DNA of 64,000 nt from Pseudobdellovibrionaceae bacterium (GTDB taxonomy: Bacteria > Bdellovibrionota > Bdellovibrionia > Bdellovibrionales > Bdellovibrionaceae), in NCBI GenBank assembly GCA_021731025.1, contig JAKFYD010000021.1:1-64000 (forward strand), given 5' to 3'. Shown piece after piece: positions 25,099 to 34,146 of this stretch. Within the stretch, counting starts at the first letter, position 1; every line of letters starts with the position of its first letter. Below the pieces are notes generated by a model. That model was given only the letters and a program-made list of their open reading frames with translations. It had not been told where the DNA came from and did no database searches. Made by a program: the position numbers and the translations under genes.

Positions 25099-27828
25099 AT
25101 GTCGAAAACATTCACTAGCCATCAAGTTCGCCAAACCTTTGTGGATTATTTTAAAAAGCAAGGCCACACCTCGGTGCCGAGCTCTTCCTTAATTCCTGAA
25201 AATGATCCCACTTTGCTTTTTGCGAATGCGGGCATGAATCAATTTAAAAATACTTTTATTGGTGTCGAAAAGCGGGATTACAACCGCGCTGTTTCCGTGC
25301 AAAAGTGCGTGCGCGCTGGTGGGAAACACAATGATTTGGAAAATGTGGGTTTTACAGCTCGTCATCATACTTTTTTCGAGATGTTGGGAAATTTTTCTTT
25401 CGGCAACTACTTTAAAAAAGACGCGATCCATTTCGCTTGGGAATTGCTGACTAAAGATTATGGGATTCCCAAGGAAAAACTTTACATCACGGTTTTTGAA
25501 ACTGACGATGAAGCCGCTGATATTTGGCATAAACAAGAAGGTGTGCCTAAAGATCGTATTTTTCGCTTAAAGGAAGATAATTTTTGGCGCATGGGCGATG
25601 TGGGACCTTGTGGGCCATCAACAGAAATCTTTTTTGATCATGGTCCCAAAGCAGGCCGTGAATCTGATCCCTTCAAAGGTATCGTCAGTGGGGAAGATCG
25701 TTTCGTTGAAATCTGGAATCTTGTCTTTATGCAATTCTACGAGAAATCTCCTGGAGTCATGGATCCACTGCCCAAACCCTCGGTGGATACAGGCTCAGGG
25801 CTCGAGCGAGTTACTGCTGCTCTTCAGGGAAAATTCAATAACTACGATACCGATTTATTTGCGCCGATGATTGAAAAGGCCTGCAAAATTTCTGGAGTGG
25901 ATTACGTCACTGATCTTGAAGTGTTGAAAAAAAATTCTTCCATCGCGGAAAAAACTGCGGCTCTGCGTGTGCTTGCGGATCACAGTCGGGCTGCTGGATT
26001 TTTGATTGCTGACGGCGCTCTTCCCAGCAATGAAGGCCGAGGTTACGTTCTTCGTCGTATTCTTCGTCGCGCAATTCGTTTTGGTCATAAATTAAATTCT
26101 CAAAAATCCATTATGCCAGGAATGGTTGATTCTCTGATTGAACATATGGGCACTGCTTATCCCGAGCTTAAGCAGCGGCGCGAGCATGTGCTTTCTACTG
26201 TTAGAGATGAAGAAGAGCGCTTTCTGGTGACTTTGGATCAAGGAACTCAAATTCTGAATGATGAGTTGAAAACATCTTTATCGCGAGGACAGAAAATTCT
26301 TCCCGGCGAAGTGGTTTTTAAACTTTACGATACCTATGGCTTTCCTGCTGATCTCACTCAAGTGATTGCTCATGAACAGGGCTTAAAGATTGATGAACAA
26401 GGATTTGAAAAACACATGGATGAGGCTCGTCACAAAGCGAAGGCTTCCTGGAAGGGTCAGTCGGTGGCCTCGGATGAGAAACATCTTTTGGAGCTCTCGC
26501 AAAAAGTAAAACAAAAATCCGGAGCCACCGAATTTACAGGCTATGATCATATGTCGGCCTCAGCGCAAGTTTTAGCGCTGTCTGATGGCCAACAAGAAGT
26601 TAAAGAGCTGAAAGCTGGGGAAAAAGGATTTGTGATTTTAAACACAAGTCCATTTTATGCCGAGGGCGGAGGCCAAATTGGCGACCAAGGTCAGTTGAAT
26701 GGCGAGCATGCTGTGCATGCTTCGATTTTCAACACGACTCAACAAAATTCTGTTTATCTTCATCATTTGGAAATGACCCAGGGAGTTTTGAAAGCTGGCG
26801 ATAAGGTTCAAGTTCAAGTTTCAACTCCAGATCGTCGCAACACCATGGCCAATCATTCGGCCACGCATCTGATGCATGCGGCTCTTCGCAAAGTTTTGGG
26901 AACTCACGTGGGCCAAGCAGGTTCTGTGGTCGACCCTACCCGTTTGCGTTTTGATTTCACTCACAATAAAGCGATGACAAGCGAAGAGATCGATAAGGTC
27001 GAGCAGCTGGTGAACGAGCAAATCGGTCAGGCCTTAAATGTCGAAGCTCAAGTGATGCCTCACAAAAAAGCCCTCGAGTCCGGAGCCATGGCTCTGTTCG
27101 GAGAAAAATACGGAGACCAAGTCCGCGTTCTTCGCATGGGAGATTTCTCGACCGAACTTTGTGGTGGGACTCATGTCACCAATACGTCTCAGATCCGCGT
27201 CTTTAAAATTATTTCTGAAACCGGAGTCAGCTCGGGAGTTCGCCGTATTGAAGCCGTTACAGGAGATGTGGGAATTCGTTACTTGATGGGTGGTTTACAA
27301 GATTCTCTCTCTGCAAGAAAAGTTTCGGGCTTGCCCAGTTCTTTGAATGACATCATGACTTCCGGGGGAAATGAGCTCGCTCACTTTATCGAAAAGAAAA
27401 AAGAAGAAATAAAAAATTTCGAAAAAGAAATTAAAAAAATTCAAGGATCACAAATTAATATTGATGAGCTCGCTGCAAAAGCCGCGAAGTTCACTTCCCG
27501 CAGTGGAGTGGCTGGCAAGCTTTTAACATTGTCTTTGGATTTGGATGATCGCGATGTCCTTGCTCAAGTGACTGATCATCTTAAAAATAAAATTCAATCA
27601 GGCATTGTGGTCGTCGTTGGCAAAGGCGAGCAAAGCCATCCTATCATTGTGAGTGTCAGTAAAGATCTGACTGGTGATCATAAAGCGGGAGATCTTCTGA
27701 AAGAAATTGCATCAATCATGGGAGGCAAAGGTGGCGGTCGTCCCGATTTTGCGCAGGGCGCAGCTCCGCAACGGGAAAAATTGCCCGAAGCCTTTGAAAA
27801 AATTCAGGCGCAGTTTAAACTGAACTAG
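25099..27828 (+). CDS. alaS: alanine-tRNA ligase
   Basis: I favour ATG 25099 (MSKTFTSHQVRQTFVDYF) over ATG 25093, because AAAAAGGA is too close to the first. The ~909-residue enzyme charges tRNA-Ala. It has the class II catalytic core (PENDPTLLFANAGMNQFKN, AGGKHNDLENVG), the tRNA-recognition region, the editing domain with NHSATHLMHAALR and FSTELCGGTHVTNT (zinc-ligand and editing residues), and a C-Ala domain ending in GGKGGGRPDFAQG. All expected domains are present; the length is slightly above the family average of about 875. Confidence 0.98.
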   Translation: MSKTFTSHQVRQTFVDYFKKQGHTSVPSSSLIPENDPTLLFANAGMNQFKNTFIGVEKRDYNRAVSVQKCVRAGGKHNDLENVGFTARHHTFFEMLGNFSFGNYFKKDAIHFAWELLTKDYGIPKEKLYITVFETDDEAADIWHKQEGVPKDRIFRLKEDNFWRMGDVGPCGPSTEIFFDHGPKAGRESDPFKGIVSGEDRFVEIWNLVFMQFYEKSPGVMDPLPKPSVDTGSGLERVTAALQGKFNNYDTDLFAPMIEKACKISGVDYVTDLEVLKKNSSIAEKTAALRVLADHSRAAGFLIADGALPSNEGRGYVLRRILRRAIRFGHKLNSQKSIMPGMVDSLIEHMGTAYPELKQRREHVLSTVRDEEERFLVTLDQGTQILNDELKTSLSRGQKILPGEVVFKLYDTYGFPADLTQVIAHEQGLKIDEQGFEKHMDEARHKAKASWKGQSVASDEKHLLELSQKVKQKSGATEFTGYDHMSASAQVLALSDGQQEVKELKAGEKGFVILNTSPFYAEGGGQIGDQGQLNGEHAVHASIFNTTQQNSVYLHHLEMTQGVLKAGDKVQVQVSTPDRRNTMANHSATHLMHAALRKVLGTHVGQAGSVVDPTRLRFDFTHNKAMTSEEIDKVEQLVNEQIGQALNVEAQVMPHKKALESGAMALFGEKYGDQVRVLRMGDFSTELCGGTHVTNTSQIRVFKIISETGVSSGVRRIEAVTGDVGIRYLMGGLQDSLSARKVSGLPSSLNDIMTSGGNELAHFIEKKKEEIKNFEKEIKKIQGSQINIDELAAKAAKFTSRSGVAGKLLTLSLDLDDRDVLAQVTDHLKNKIQSGIVVVVGKGEQSHPIIVSVSKDLTGDHKAGDLLKEIASIMGGKGGGRPDFAQGAAPQREKLPEAFEKIQAQFKLN

Positions 27829-27892
27829 TTTAAAAGCCTTGCAAGCTCCTAGGCCTTGGTCTAGCTTTTTATTCCTAACCAAAGGAGCTCTT

Positions 27893-28300
27893 ATGAAATT
27901 ATCGATTTTAGCTTTAGTAACTGCACTTAGCTTTTCTGCTTTCGCTCAACAAAAAGACAAACCTTTTTTGAACTGCACAGTCCCTATGGAAGGTGGAACA
28001 TCTCCCGTCAAATTGACTTTAACTTTAACCAGCGACACTTCTGCTGATTTTATCAAAGCCATATTGGTTGATGGCCAAACCACTTTGAACTTTTTCTCTC
28101 AATTGAAAAAAGATGAAGCACTTGCGCAATTAACTTCAGGATCAATGGGTTTAGTGTTGGTTTCCGAAACTTCTCGCCAAGAAAACGGTGTTGTTCGCAA
28201 TGCTGGCTTCATGGGCATCGCGAAACGTGACAATGCTTTTTCAGGCTTATTGTCAGCTCAAGGAAGCTTGTACCCTCTACAATGTACAGCTGCTCAGTAA
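27893..28300 (+). CDS. small secreted protein of unknown function
   Basis: Start at ATG 27893 with AAAGGAGC before it; an ORF start upstream at 27839 would add an irrelevant leader. The ~135-residue product has a clean signal peptide (MKLSILALVTALSFSAFAQ) and a beta-rich mature part with one likely disulfide pair (LNCTV near the start, LQCTA at the end). It is monocistronic: alaS ends 64 bases upstream and a bidirectional terminator follows. No family recognised. Confidence 0.75.
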   Translation: MKLSILALVTALSFSAFAQQKDKPFLNCTVPMEGGTSPVKLTLTLTSDTSADFIKAILVDGQTTLNFFSQLKKDEALAQLTSGSMGLVLVSETSRQENGVVRNAGFMGIAKRDNAFSGLLSAQGSLYPLQCTAAQ

Positions 28301-28324
28301 TCTAAGCTGAAAATTTGTTCTCGC

Positions 28325-28353
28325 AAAAAAGGAGCTTTGTAAGCTCCTTTTTT
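28325..28353. terminator. bidirectional intrinsic terminator
   Basis: GGAGCTT (28331-28337), a 3-base loop and AAGCTCC (28341-28347) form a stem extended by A's on the left and T's on the right (28325-28353), so it can stop both the 27893 gene and the converging acetyltransferase gene. Confidence 0.88.
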
Positions 28354-28999
28354 ATTTTTGTTCCAACTTTTTCTCGAGAACAATCTTCATTCCACCCTCA
28401 TCGGACGCATGAGTGCCAATCACATCAAAACCATTTTTCAGATTTAGCATCAGCATTTCGCGGAATCGATTTTGAGTTTTCGTTTGAATTTTTTTATAGC
28501 CTTGTTCTACACACCAACGATGTTGGGTCTGCATTAAATTGGAAGCGATGCCCAAGCCTCGATACTCCGGCACTACGCCACCCAGCCAACTGTAGAATTC
28601 CCCTTGGGACTGCTCATAGCCCAGCTTGAAGCCAACCGCTTGATCTTCGACAAAGGCGGTTAACAAATAAAATTTCTTATGCTGATTGAAGGTCGAGTAA
28701 AACCATTTCTCGTCCCATTCTCCAAAAGCTTTTTCAATTACCGGCGCGAGAGTCTTAATGTCTGATTCACTCACATCTGTCGATGTGACAATTTCCAGAG
28801 GTATCTTTTTAAATCGCGGCACTGATTTGCCATCGATGTTCACATTCTCAAAAAACATATCTCGAGGACGAACCCACAGTCGGCCTAGGTCGTTGGAATA
28901 GCGGGTTTCGTAGATAACCAACTCCTCTAAAGTTTCGCTATGCCTTGCTATTCCAATGTACTTGTAAGCCTTATCCTTGTAGTGATGATAAAGTTTCAT
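28352..28999 (-). CDS. DUF1653-GNAT acetyltransferase fusion
   Basis: Start at ATG 28999, with GTGGGGT upstream; a start at 29077 would run through the rpsI terminator. The ~215-residue protein joins two modules. Residues 1-65 (MKLYHHYKDKAYKYIGIARHSETLEELVIYETRYSNDLGRLWVRPRDMF) match DUF1653, normally a stand-alone ~70-residue protein. Residues ~80-210 are a GNAT fold with the acetyl-CoA loop VVPEYRGLGIASNLMQ. The substrate is unknown. The fusion suggests the DUF1653 part senses or binds the acetylation target, which is inference. Confidence 0.8.
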   Translation of the reverse strand: MKLYHHYKDKAYKYIGIARHSETLEELVIYETRYSNDLGRLWVRPRDMFFENVNIDGKSVPRFKKIPLEIVTSTDVSESDIKTLAPVIEKAFGEWDEKWFYSTFNQHKKFYLLTAFVEDQAVGFKLGYEQSQGEFYSWLGGVVPEYRGLGIASNLMQTQHRWCVEQGYKKIQTKTQNRFREMLMLNLKNGFDVIGTHASDEGGMKIVLEKKLEQK

Positions 29000-29023
29000 T
29001 CTTGTGACCCCACTCTTTTGGAA

Positions 29024-29056
29024 ATAAAAAAAGCCCAAGTTTTGCTTGGGCTTTTG
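29024..29056 (-). terminator. intrinsic terminator after rpsI
   Basis: AGCCCAAG (29032-29039) and CTTGGGCT (29045-29052) pair across a 5-base loop, followed on the minus strand by a T run (plus-strand A's at 29024-29032). It lies 30 bases beyond the rpsI stop and separates it from the DUF1653-GNAT gene. Confidence 0.9.
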
Positions 29057-29084
29057 TAAATTCCAGTTTGTAAACAAAAACGAA

Positions 29085-29486
29085 TTATCGTTTTGAGTAT
29101 TGGAAGCGACGACGAGCTCCGGCTCTTCCGTACTTCTTTCTTTCCACCATACGTGGATCGCGAGTCACATATCCGGCTTTTTTCAAAACGCCTTTGTTCT
29201 CGGGATCAACGGCAATCAAGCAGCGAGTGATTCCTAAACGAATCGCTCCAGCTTGTCCTGATTCTCCACCACCAGCAACGGTGACTTGAGCATCCATTTT
29301 GTCTTGTTGGTTCAAAAGCTCAAGAGGTTGCAAAATCACCATGCGAGATTGCATACGACGTAAATAATCGTCAGCTTTTTTTCCGTTGATGGTGATCACG
29401 CCTTTTCCAGGTTTCATGAAAACACGTGCAGCGCTTGTTTTTCTTCTTCCAGTTGCGTAGTAAACTTTTTCAGCAGCGGCAGCCAT
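29085..29486 (-). CDS. rpsI: 30S ribosomal protein S9
   Basis: The 133-residue protein has [21 protein letters not shown] at the start and ends with the S9 hallmark [24 protein letters not shown], whose C-terminal Lys-Arg contacts P-site tRNA. It also shows [21 protein letters not shown]. It follows rplM by two bases, the universal rplM-rpsI pair, and is closed by a strong terminator. Confidence 0.98.
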   Translation of the reverse strand: MAAAAEKVYYATGRRKTSAARVFMKPGKGVITINGKKADDYLRRMQSRMVILQPLELLNQQDKMDAQVTVAGGGESGQAGAIRLGITRCLIAVDPENKGVLKKAGYVTRDPRMVERKKYGRAGARRRFQYSKR

Positions 29487-29488
29487 TC

Positions 29489-29929
29489 TTAATCCTTTTT
29501 CACAATTTGATAAGCTTCAGGTTTCTGAGTCGCATGAGGATGATCAGAACCTGGGAAAGCTTTAAGTTTTAAAATCATGTGACGAGACATTTTATTGGTT
29601 GGAAGCATTCCGCGCACAGCTTCAGTCATGATGAAAGTTGAATCTTCTTTGCGCATTTGCTCAGCAGTTTTTTCTTTAAGAGAACCGAAGAAACGGGAGT
29701 GACGGAAGTATTTTTTATCAGTCCATTTTGTTCCGGTGAGTTCCATTTTGTCAGTGTTGATAACGATAACGAAATCGCCGGTGTCCACGTGAGGTGTGAA
29801 AATGGGTTTGGTTTTTCCACGTAAAAGATTGGCAACATGAGTAGCGACCCGTCCAACACGTTGATTGGCGGCATCGATCAAATGCCATTTTCTTTCAACT
29901 TCATCAGTTTTTGCATTCCAAGTTTTCAT
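29489..29929 (-). CDS. rplM: 50S ribosomal protein L13
   Basis: The 146-residue protein matches L13: the [38 protein letters not shown] start and [16 protein letters not shown], then [34 protein letters not shown]. It is an early-assembly protein of the large subunit. It is downstream of truA by 52 bases on the same strand, an arrangement seen in many bacteria. Confidence 0.98.
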   Translation of the reverse strand: MKTWNAKTDEVERKWHLIDAANQRVGRVATHVANLLRGKTKPIFTPHVDTGDFVIVINTDKMELTGTKWTDKKYFRHSRFFGSLKEKTAEQMRKEDSTFIMTEAVRGMLPTNKMSRHMILKLKAFPGSDHPHATQKPEAYQIVKKD

Positions 29930-29981
29930 GAGATCTCCAATTGATCTGGCTTCTCTTTTTTAAGTAAAGCGAATGAATCTT

Positions 29982-30767
29982 TTAAAGTTCGCGGCACCTG
30001 TTGTCAAGTTCCTTGGGATAATAAACTTTCCATAAATACAGCCCCTGGGGCGCTGCTGGAGGTCCCGCTTCCCGCCGGCTTTTTAAACCTATGATTTTAC
30101 TTAATTTTTCCGGGTCTTCCTTAAGGCGCTCGAGCATCAGCTGAGTTCCGACGATATTCCTCACCATTTGTTTCAGAAAGCCACTGCCTGTGATAGTTAG
30201 CTGAAGCAGGTCTGGGTTTTTACGAATCCAATCGGCTTTATAAATCTTTCTCACCGTGTGGGGGACTATCGTTCCGACAGATTGAAAGCTTTTAAAATCA
30301 TGCTCTCCCAGAAGATGTTTTGAACTTTTTTGAAGATGCTTGAGATCCAGTGGACGACGGATCCACTCGACATAGCGATCTAAAAACACAGATCGCTGGG
30401 GTTTGTTGTAAATCAAGTAGCGATAAGTTTTATGAGTCGCTGAAAGTGTCGCGTGAAAATCTGATGGGGCTATCCAAACTCTTTTCAACAAAATGGTCGA
30501 TGGCAAATGAGTTCTTAAGGCCTCTGACAAATTCCATCTTTGCATGGATTCTTCGCTACGATTCACATCAAAGTGACAAACTTGGGAAATCGCGTGAACA
30601 CCGGCATCGGTGCGTCCCGAAGCGAAGAGAACTATTTTCTCTTTAAAAACTATTTTCAGAGCATCTTCGATGGTGTGTTGGACACTTTTTAAAGGACCGT
30701 GGTTCTGCCTTTGCCAACCGCAAAAATCTGTTCCGTCATATGAAACTTCAAAGCGAATTCGAGTCAT
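29982..30767 (-). CDS. truA: tRNA pseudouridine(38-40) synthase TruA
   Basis: The ATG at 30767 is ten bases from AAGGAG; the ATG at 30776 is too close. The ~261-residue enzyme isomerises uridines 38-40 in the anticodon arm. It shows RFEVSYDGTDFCGWQRQ, the catalytic Asp in FASGRTDAGVHAISQVCHFD, then YRYLIYNKPQRSVF and the VRNIVGTQLMLER block. It starts the truA-rplM-rpsI segment. Confidence 0.96.
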   Translation of the reverse strand: MTRIRFEVSYDGTDFCGWQRQNHGPLKSVQHTIEDALKIVFKEKIVLFASGRTDAGVHAISQVCHFDVNRSEESMQRWNLSEALRTHLPSTILLKRVWIAPSDFHATLSATHKTYRYLIYNKPQRSVFLDRYVEWIRRPLDLKHLQKSSKHLLGEHDFKSFQSVGTIVPHTVRKIYKADWIRKNPDLLQLTITGSGFLKQMVRNIVGTQLMLERLKEDPEKLSKIIGLKSRREAGPPAAPQGLYLWKVYYPKELDNRCREL

Positions 30768-30800
30768 TAAGGACATTCTCCTTGGAAATACGAGGTGCCC

Positions 30801-31715
30801 TTAGTAATCGACGGTAACACCGATATTGATCACATTACTGGACATATCGAGATCATCGGAAAAACTTTGATAAAGGCGAAACTCGGCAGCTAACCAGAGA
30901 TTGCTAATGCCATACTCTCGGTCAAAAATAAATGCCGTTTGTTTGTCGAAGGCGGTTAAGTTGAGAAGCAGCCCTCCGGCTCCATAAGCTGCAGGCGATC
31001 CAATCACTTTCGTTTCTTTTCCGTCGTCTCGCGTTTCCACAAGACCAAAATAAGTTCCGCCCCCAGAAATATAAGGCACAAACCACTGTCGAGGCATGTA
31101 CTCGAACCGATAGATCAAACCTAAATTCAAAGGAATTGCGATGAAGGTGTATTGCTCTTTGGCTTCCACTAGCCCTGTCGCCGGCGGCGTTGGAGCTACT
31201 TGAAGAATCCCACTCCCTTGAGTCATGAAGAATCCTGTACCCATTTGCAGACCTAATTGTTTAAAACTTTCGAAAGGAATGATTTCGTAATCGAAGAGTA
31301 AAAAAGTGGGCGCACTTTCTTTATAAATATCGCTGAAAGAGATGTCGCCGACTGCCGTTGTAGCCGTGATTACGGGCGCTTCATAACTGCCGATCCGAAT
31401 CGACATGGTTTTTTCTTTTTTCGTTTTTGCTTCTGTCTTGTAATAGTAGTTTCCCGTCGTGCGATCGATCAGGTAAAGGCCTTTTTTAGCATTAGGATGA
31501 GGGATTTTATTAGGCTCTTTTTGGGGGGCCGGCGGTGTTGACGGAGCGGCTGTCTGGGGAACTGGATCACTGGAACCTAAAGAAAGGTCTTCTTCGTCGC
31601 TGGTTGTGTAAGGTGGCTCATTGGGTTTTTGATCTAGATTTTCCGATTGAGCAATCGCCAAGGAACTTGTGAAAAAAATAAAAAAGATAAAGCTCTTAGA
31701 AAATTTTAATTTCAT
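30801..31715 (-). CDS. probable outer-membrane beta-barrel protein
   Basis: The 304-residue protein has a signal peptide (MKLKFSKSFIFFIFFTSSLAIAQ), a Pro/Ser/Glu-rich linker (residues ~25-75), and a C-terminal ~200-residue beta-rich domain with alternating hydrophobics and Gly/aromatic pairs (LGLQMGTGFFMTQGSG, FIAIPLNLGLIYRFEYM, WFVPYISGGGTYFGLV), ending NIGVTVDY. This looks like a porin-like OmpA/OMP_b-brl barrel; specific role unknown. It overlaps the upstream CFI-box gene by one base, so the two are co-expressed. Confidence 0.7.
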   Translation of the reverse strand: MKLKFSKSFIFFIFFTSSLAIAQSENLDQKPNEPPYTTSDEEDLSLGSSDPVPQTAAPSTPPAPQKEPNKIPHPNAKKGLYLIDRTTGNYYYKTEAKTKKEKTMSIRIGSYEAPVITATTAVGDISFSDIYKESAPTFLLFDYEIIPFESFKQLGLQMGTGFFMTQGSGILQVAPTPPATGLVEAKEQYTFIAIPLNLGLIYRFEYMPRQWFVPYISGGGTYFGLVETRDDGKETKVIGSPAAYGAGGLLLNLTAFDKQTAFIFDREYGISNLWLAAEFRLYQSFSDDLDMSSNVINIGVTVDY

Positions 31716-33094
31716 TAAGAAGCCCTTTTAAGCCATTGAAGTTTTAAAATTTGCCAAGTTCTTCGCAACACCAATAATGTTAATAAAGCCGAAAACACTC
31801 CCCAAAGAATTCCCCACTGCAGGGAAATTTCCACAAAGATCAAGAGCGGCCATAAGGCACCGCGAACTAGTGTTTTTAGAGTTTCGTGTTTTTTGATAAC
31901 GGTGGCGGCTTGAGATCCATATTTGTAATAAACCTGGATAAACTTTTTCCCCCACTCGCTACCAGCTAAAAACTGATTGCGGAATTCACGGAATTTTTGC
32001 ACGTGACGATTCAGTGACGAACCGAATGCCGCAGTGGCGATAAAACATTCTTTATCGGTTAAGATCCCAGCAACGTCATTGGGCTCAGCACATTTGTTAG
32101 TCGTTCCACTGGTGTTTGGCGTGTACCTGAGAATATTACCTGTAATATCTTGGGTGGCCATTTTAAAGCAGTATCTATCACCATTTTGAAGATCGTTCAG
32201 ACGATTATCACCTAATGGATCTTCACCGGATTGGACGGCAATCTCGAAAGAGTCGCTTGAATTTGTAATCGTATTATAAATTGCTGAGTCAGCGGTTCCT
32301 TCTGGTCCGGATGCAGCAAAAAATACAATATTTCTTACAGGAAAAGAAGCGTTACCTAGAGCAATCGCAGGACTATCTACATTCCACGAAGGCTCAAAAA
32401 CAGTGATGTATGCTTTTTCATCGCCTCCGAAGACTTCAAAATAGCAACCTGCCCCTTCACTGGTTGTAGCTCCGTTAGGGCATTCGGTGTAATTGCTGGC
32501 CGTTGACCCAACAACACTCAAATTAATTTCGACGGTAATCATTTCAACAAATTTTGCGTCCTTTACAGGTCCAAAATAAATAGATCGTGAAGCTCCTGTG
32601 GGAGCCGAAGCTTCGCCGCAACTTGGATCAACTATTCCAGGAAGACCGGTACAAAGATCTCTCCACAATATTCGAATAGAATATCCTGAAGCCGTCGACG
32701 TGGGCGCAGTCACGTTGGTAAAATTATTCGTTGGTGTGGTTGCGTCTGTTGATAACTGGACAGGCAAACCACCTATACCCTGAGTTGTCGAACTGACATC
32801 AATTTGTAAATACATATTCCCATGAATGCTGGCGCGATTGCAGGGAATGTCGGTACCACCTAAACAAGTATCACAAGTTGAAGTCGCTGAAGCTCCATTA
32901 CAATTGTTAGCCGCATTAGCCCAGCCAGCATAGATTTTTACGGTTTTACCATCAATCACAGGGGTTTGGGAATAACCACTTGGTACACTAATGGATTGAG
33001 TAGCTGTTGTCTGAGCTTGCCCGACAGAAAACACAGTTCCCAACATCGAAAGCAAAAAATAAATATATTTAAAATTTTTCTTTAAAAGCTGCAC
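31715..33094 (-). CDS. CFI-box-CTERM domain exported protein
   Basis: The 459-residue protein has a signal peptide (YIYFLLSMLGTVFSVGQAQ), a beta-rich, Ser/Thr/Asn-rich body with several cysteines (NNCNGA, TCDTCLGG, CNRAS), and at about 345-455 the motif DKECFIATAAFGSSLNRHVQKFREFRNQFL. This is followed by a hydrophobic transmembrane segment and a basic end, which is the CFI-box C-terminal domain found in exported deltaproteobacterial-type proteins. That domain is thought to act in cell-envelope anchoring or sorting. The body is unrecognised. It is paired with a barrel protein directly downstream. Confidence 0.7.
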   Translation of the reverse strand: MQLLKKNFKYIYFLLSMLGTVFSVGQAQTTATQSISVPSGYSQTPVIDGKTVKIYAGWANAANNCNGASATSTCDTCLGGTDIPCNRASIHGNMYLQIDVSSTTQGIGGLPVQLSTDATTPTNNFTNVTAPTSTASGYSIRILWRDLCTGLPGIVDPSCGEASAPTGASRSIYFGPVKDAKFVEMITVEINLSVVGSTASNYTECPNGATTSEGAGCYFEVFGGDEKAYITVFEPSWNVDSPAIALGNASFPVRNIVFFAASGPEGTADSAIYNTITNSSDSFEIAVQSGEDPLGDNRLNDLQNGDRYCFKMATQDITGNILRYTPNTSGTTNKCAEPNDVAGILTDKECFIATAAFGSSLNRHVQKFREFRNQFLAGSEWGKKFIQVYYKYGSQAATVIKKHETLKTLVRGALWPLLIFVEISLQWGILWGVFSALLTLLVLRRTWQILKLQWLKRAS

Positions 33095-33112
33095 TCTTTA
33101 ATGAGATCACGA

Positions 33113-34135
33113 TCATCCGGGGATGTCAAAAATTCGCTCGGCAATCTGCAAACCATTGAGGGCAGCGCCTTTTTTAAGGTTATCAGAGACAACCCACATC
33201 AGCCATAATCGCGGATCTTGGGGATCACGGTGAATTCGGCCGACATAGACGGGGTCTTCACCCGATACATCACGGGGGGTCGGATAAATTGAGTGCGAAG
33301 GATCATCCATCACCACAATTCCTGGAAATCGATCTAAACAAGCGATGATTTCTCTTCGCTGAACTTCTTTTTTCAGCTGTACCCACACCGTTTCGCAGTG
33401 GGAATTCAATGCGGGCACCCTGACTGTGAAAGCTGAGATTTTTAAATTTGGAAGCTGAAGAATTTTTCGCGTTTCATTCATGATTTTGACTTCTTCAGTG
33501 CAAAATCCTTCCTCATTGAAGGAACCAATTTGGGGAATCACGTTGAACAAAATGGGATGAGGGAAAGTCTCTACGTGCGGCTCGTGATCTTTATAGGTTT
33601 CCATTTGCTGAAGAAGCTCATCCTGCCCTGCCTGACCGGCTCCACTGACAGCTTGATAGGTGCTGACTTTCACGTCTTCAATGCCGTAAGCATCAGCGAG
33701 AGGTTTTAAAGTGATGGCCAATTGAATGGTTGAGCAATTGGGATTTGCAATGATGCGAGGTTTTCCATTTCTGACGATGAGGTGGCCATTGACCTCGGGA
33801 ACAATCAGATCTGTATTCGGATCCATACGAAAAGCCGCTGAATTATCAATGGCGTAAGCTCCACAGCGAACAGCTTCAGGCGCCCATTCTTTACTGATCG
33901 CATCCCCTGAAGAAAAAAAGACAAGATCTAATCCCTGAAAAGCATCGCGCTTCAAAGTCTGACAGATCCACTTTTTTCCTTGAACTGTGATCTCTTTTCC
34001 GAGGGAAGCTTCACTGGCGAAAAGGCGGAGCTCTTGCAGTGGAAATTTTTTTTCCTCGAGCAAAGTCATAAAGGCCTGGCCCACCATTCCTGTGGCACCC
34101 ACAACACCGACATTTAACTTTTTTGTCGAATTCAC
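33113..34135 (-). CDS. asd: aspartate-semialdehyde dehydrogenase
   Basis: The 340-residue enzyme makes aspartate semialdehyde from aspartyl phosphate, the branch point for lysine, diaminopimelate, threonine and methionine. It shows VGVVGATGMVGQAFMTLLEEKKFP (NADP-binding), FFSSGDAISKEWAP, DNSAAFRM, the active-site Cys in IANPNCSTIQL, and the YQAVSGAGQAG substrate loop. The aspartokinase gene lies elsewhere in the window (17547-18734). Confidence 0.96.
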   Translation of the reverse strand: MNSTKKLNVGVVGATGMVGQAFMTLLEEKKFPLQELRLFASEASLGKEITVQGKKWICQTLKRDAFQGLDLVFFSSGDAISKEWAPEAVRCGAYAIDNSAAFRMDPNTDLIVPEVNGHLIVRNGKPRIIANPNCSTIQLAITLKPLADAYGIEDVKVSTYQAVSGAGQAGQDELLQQMETYKDHEPHVETFPHPILFNVIPQIGSFNEEGFCTEEVKIMNETRKILQLPNLKISAFTVRVPALNSHCETVWVQLKKEVQRREIIACLDRFPGIVVMDDPSHSIYPTPRDVSGEDPVYVGRIHRDPQDPRLWLMWVVSDNLKKGAALNGLQIAERIFDIPG

Positions 34136-34146
34136 GAATAATCCTT

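Noticed and set aside
27829-27892. possible alaS terminator with CTAGGCCTTGG
   Set aside because: Stem pairing is broken by mismatches; only a short T run follows.
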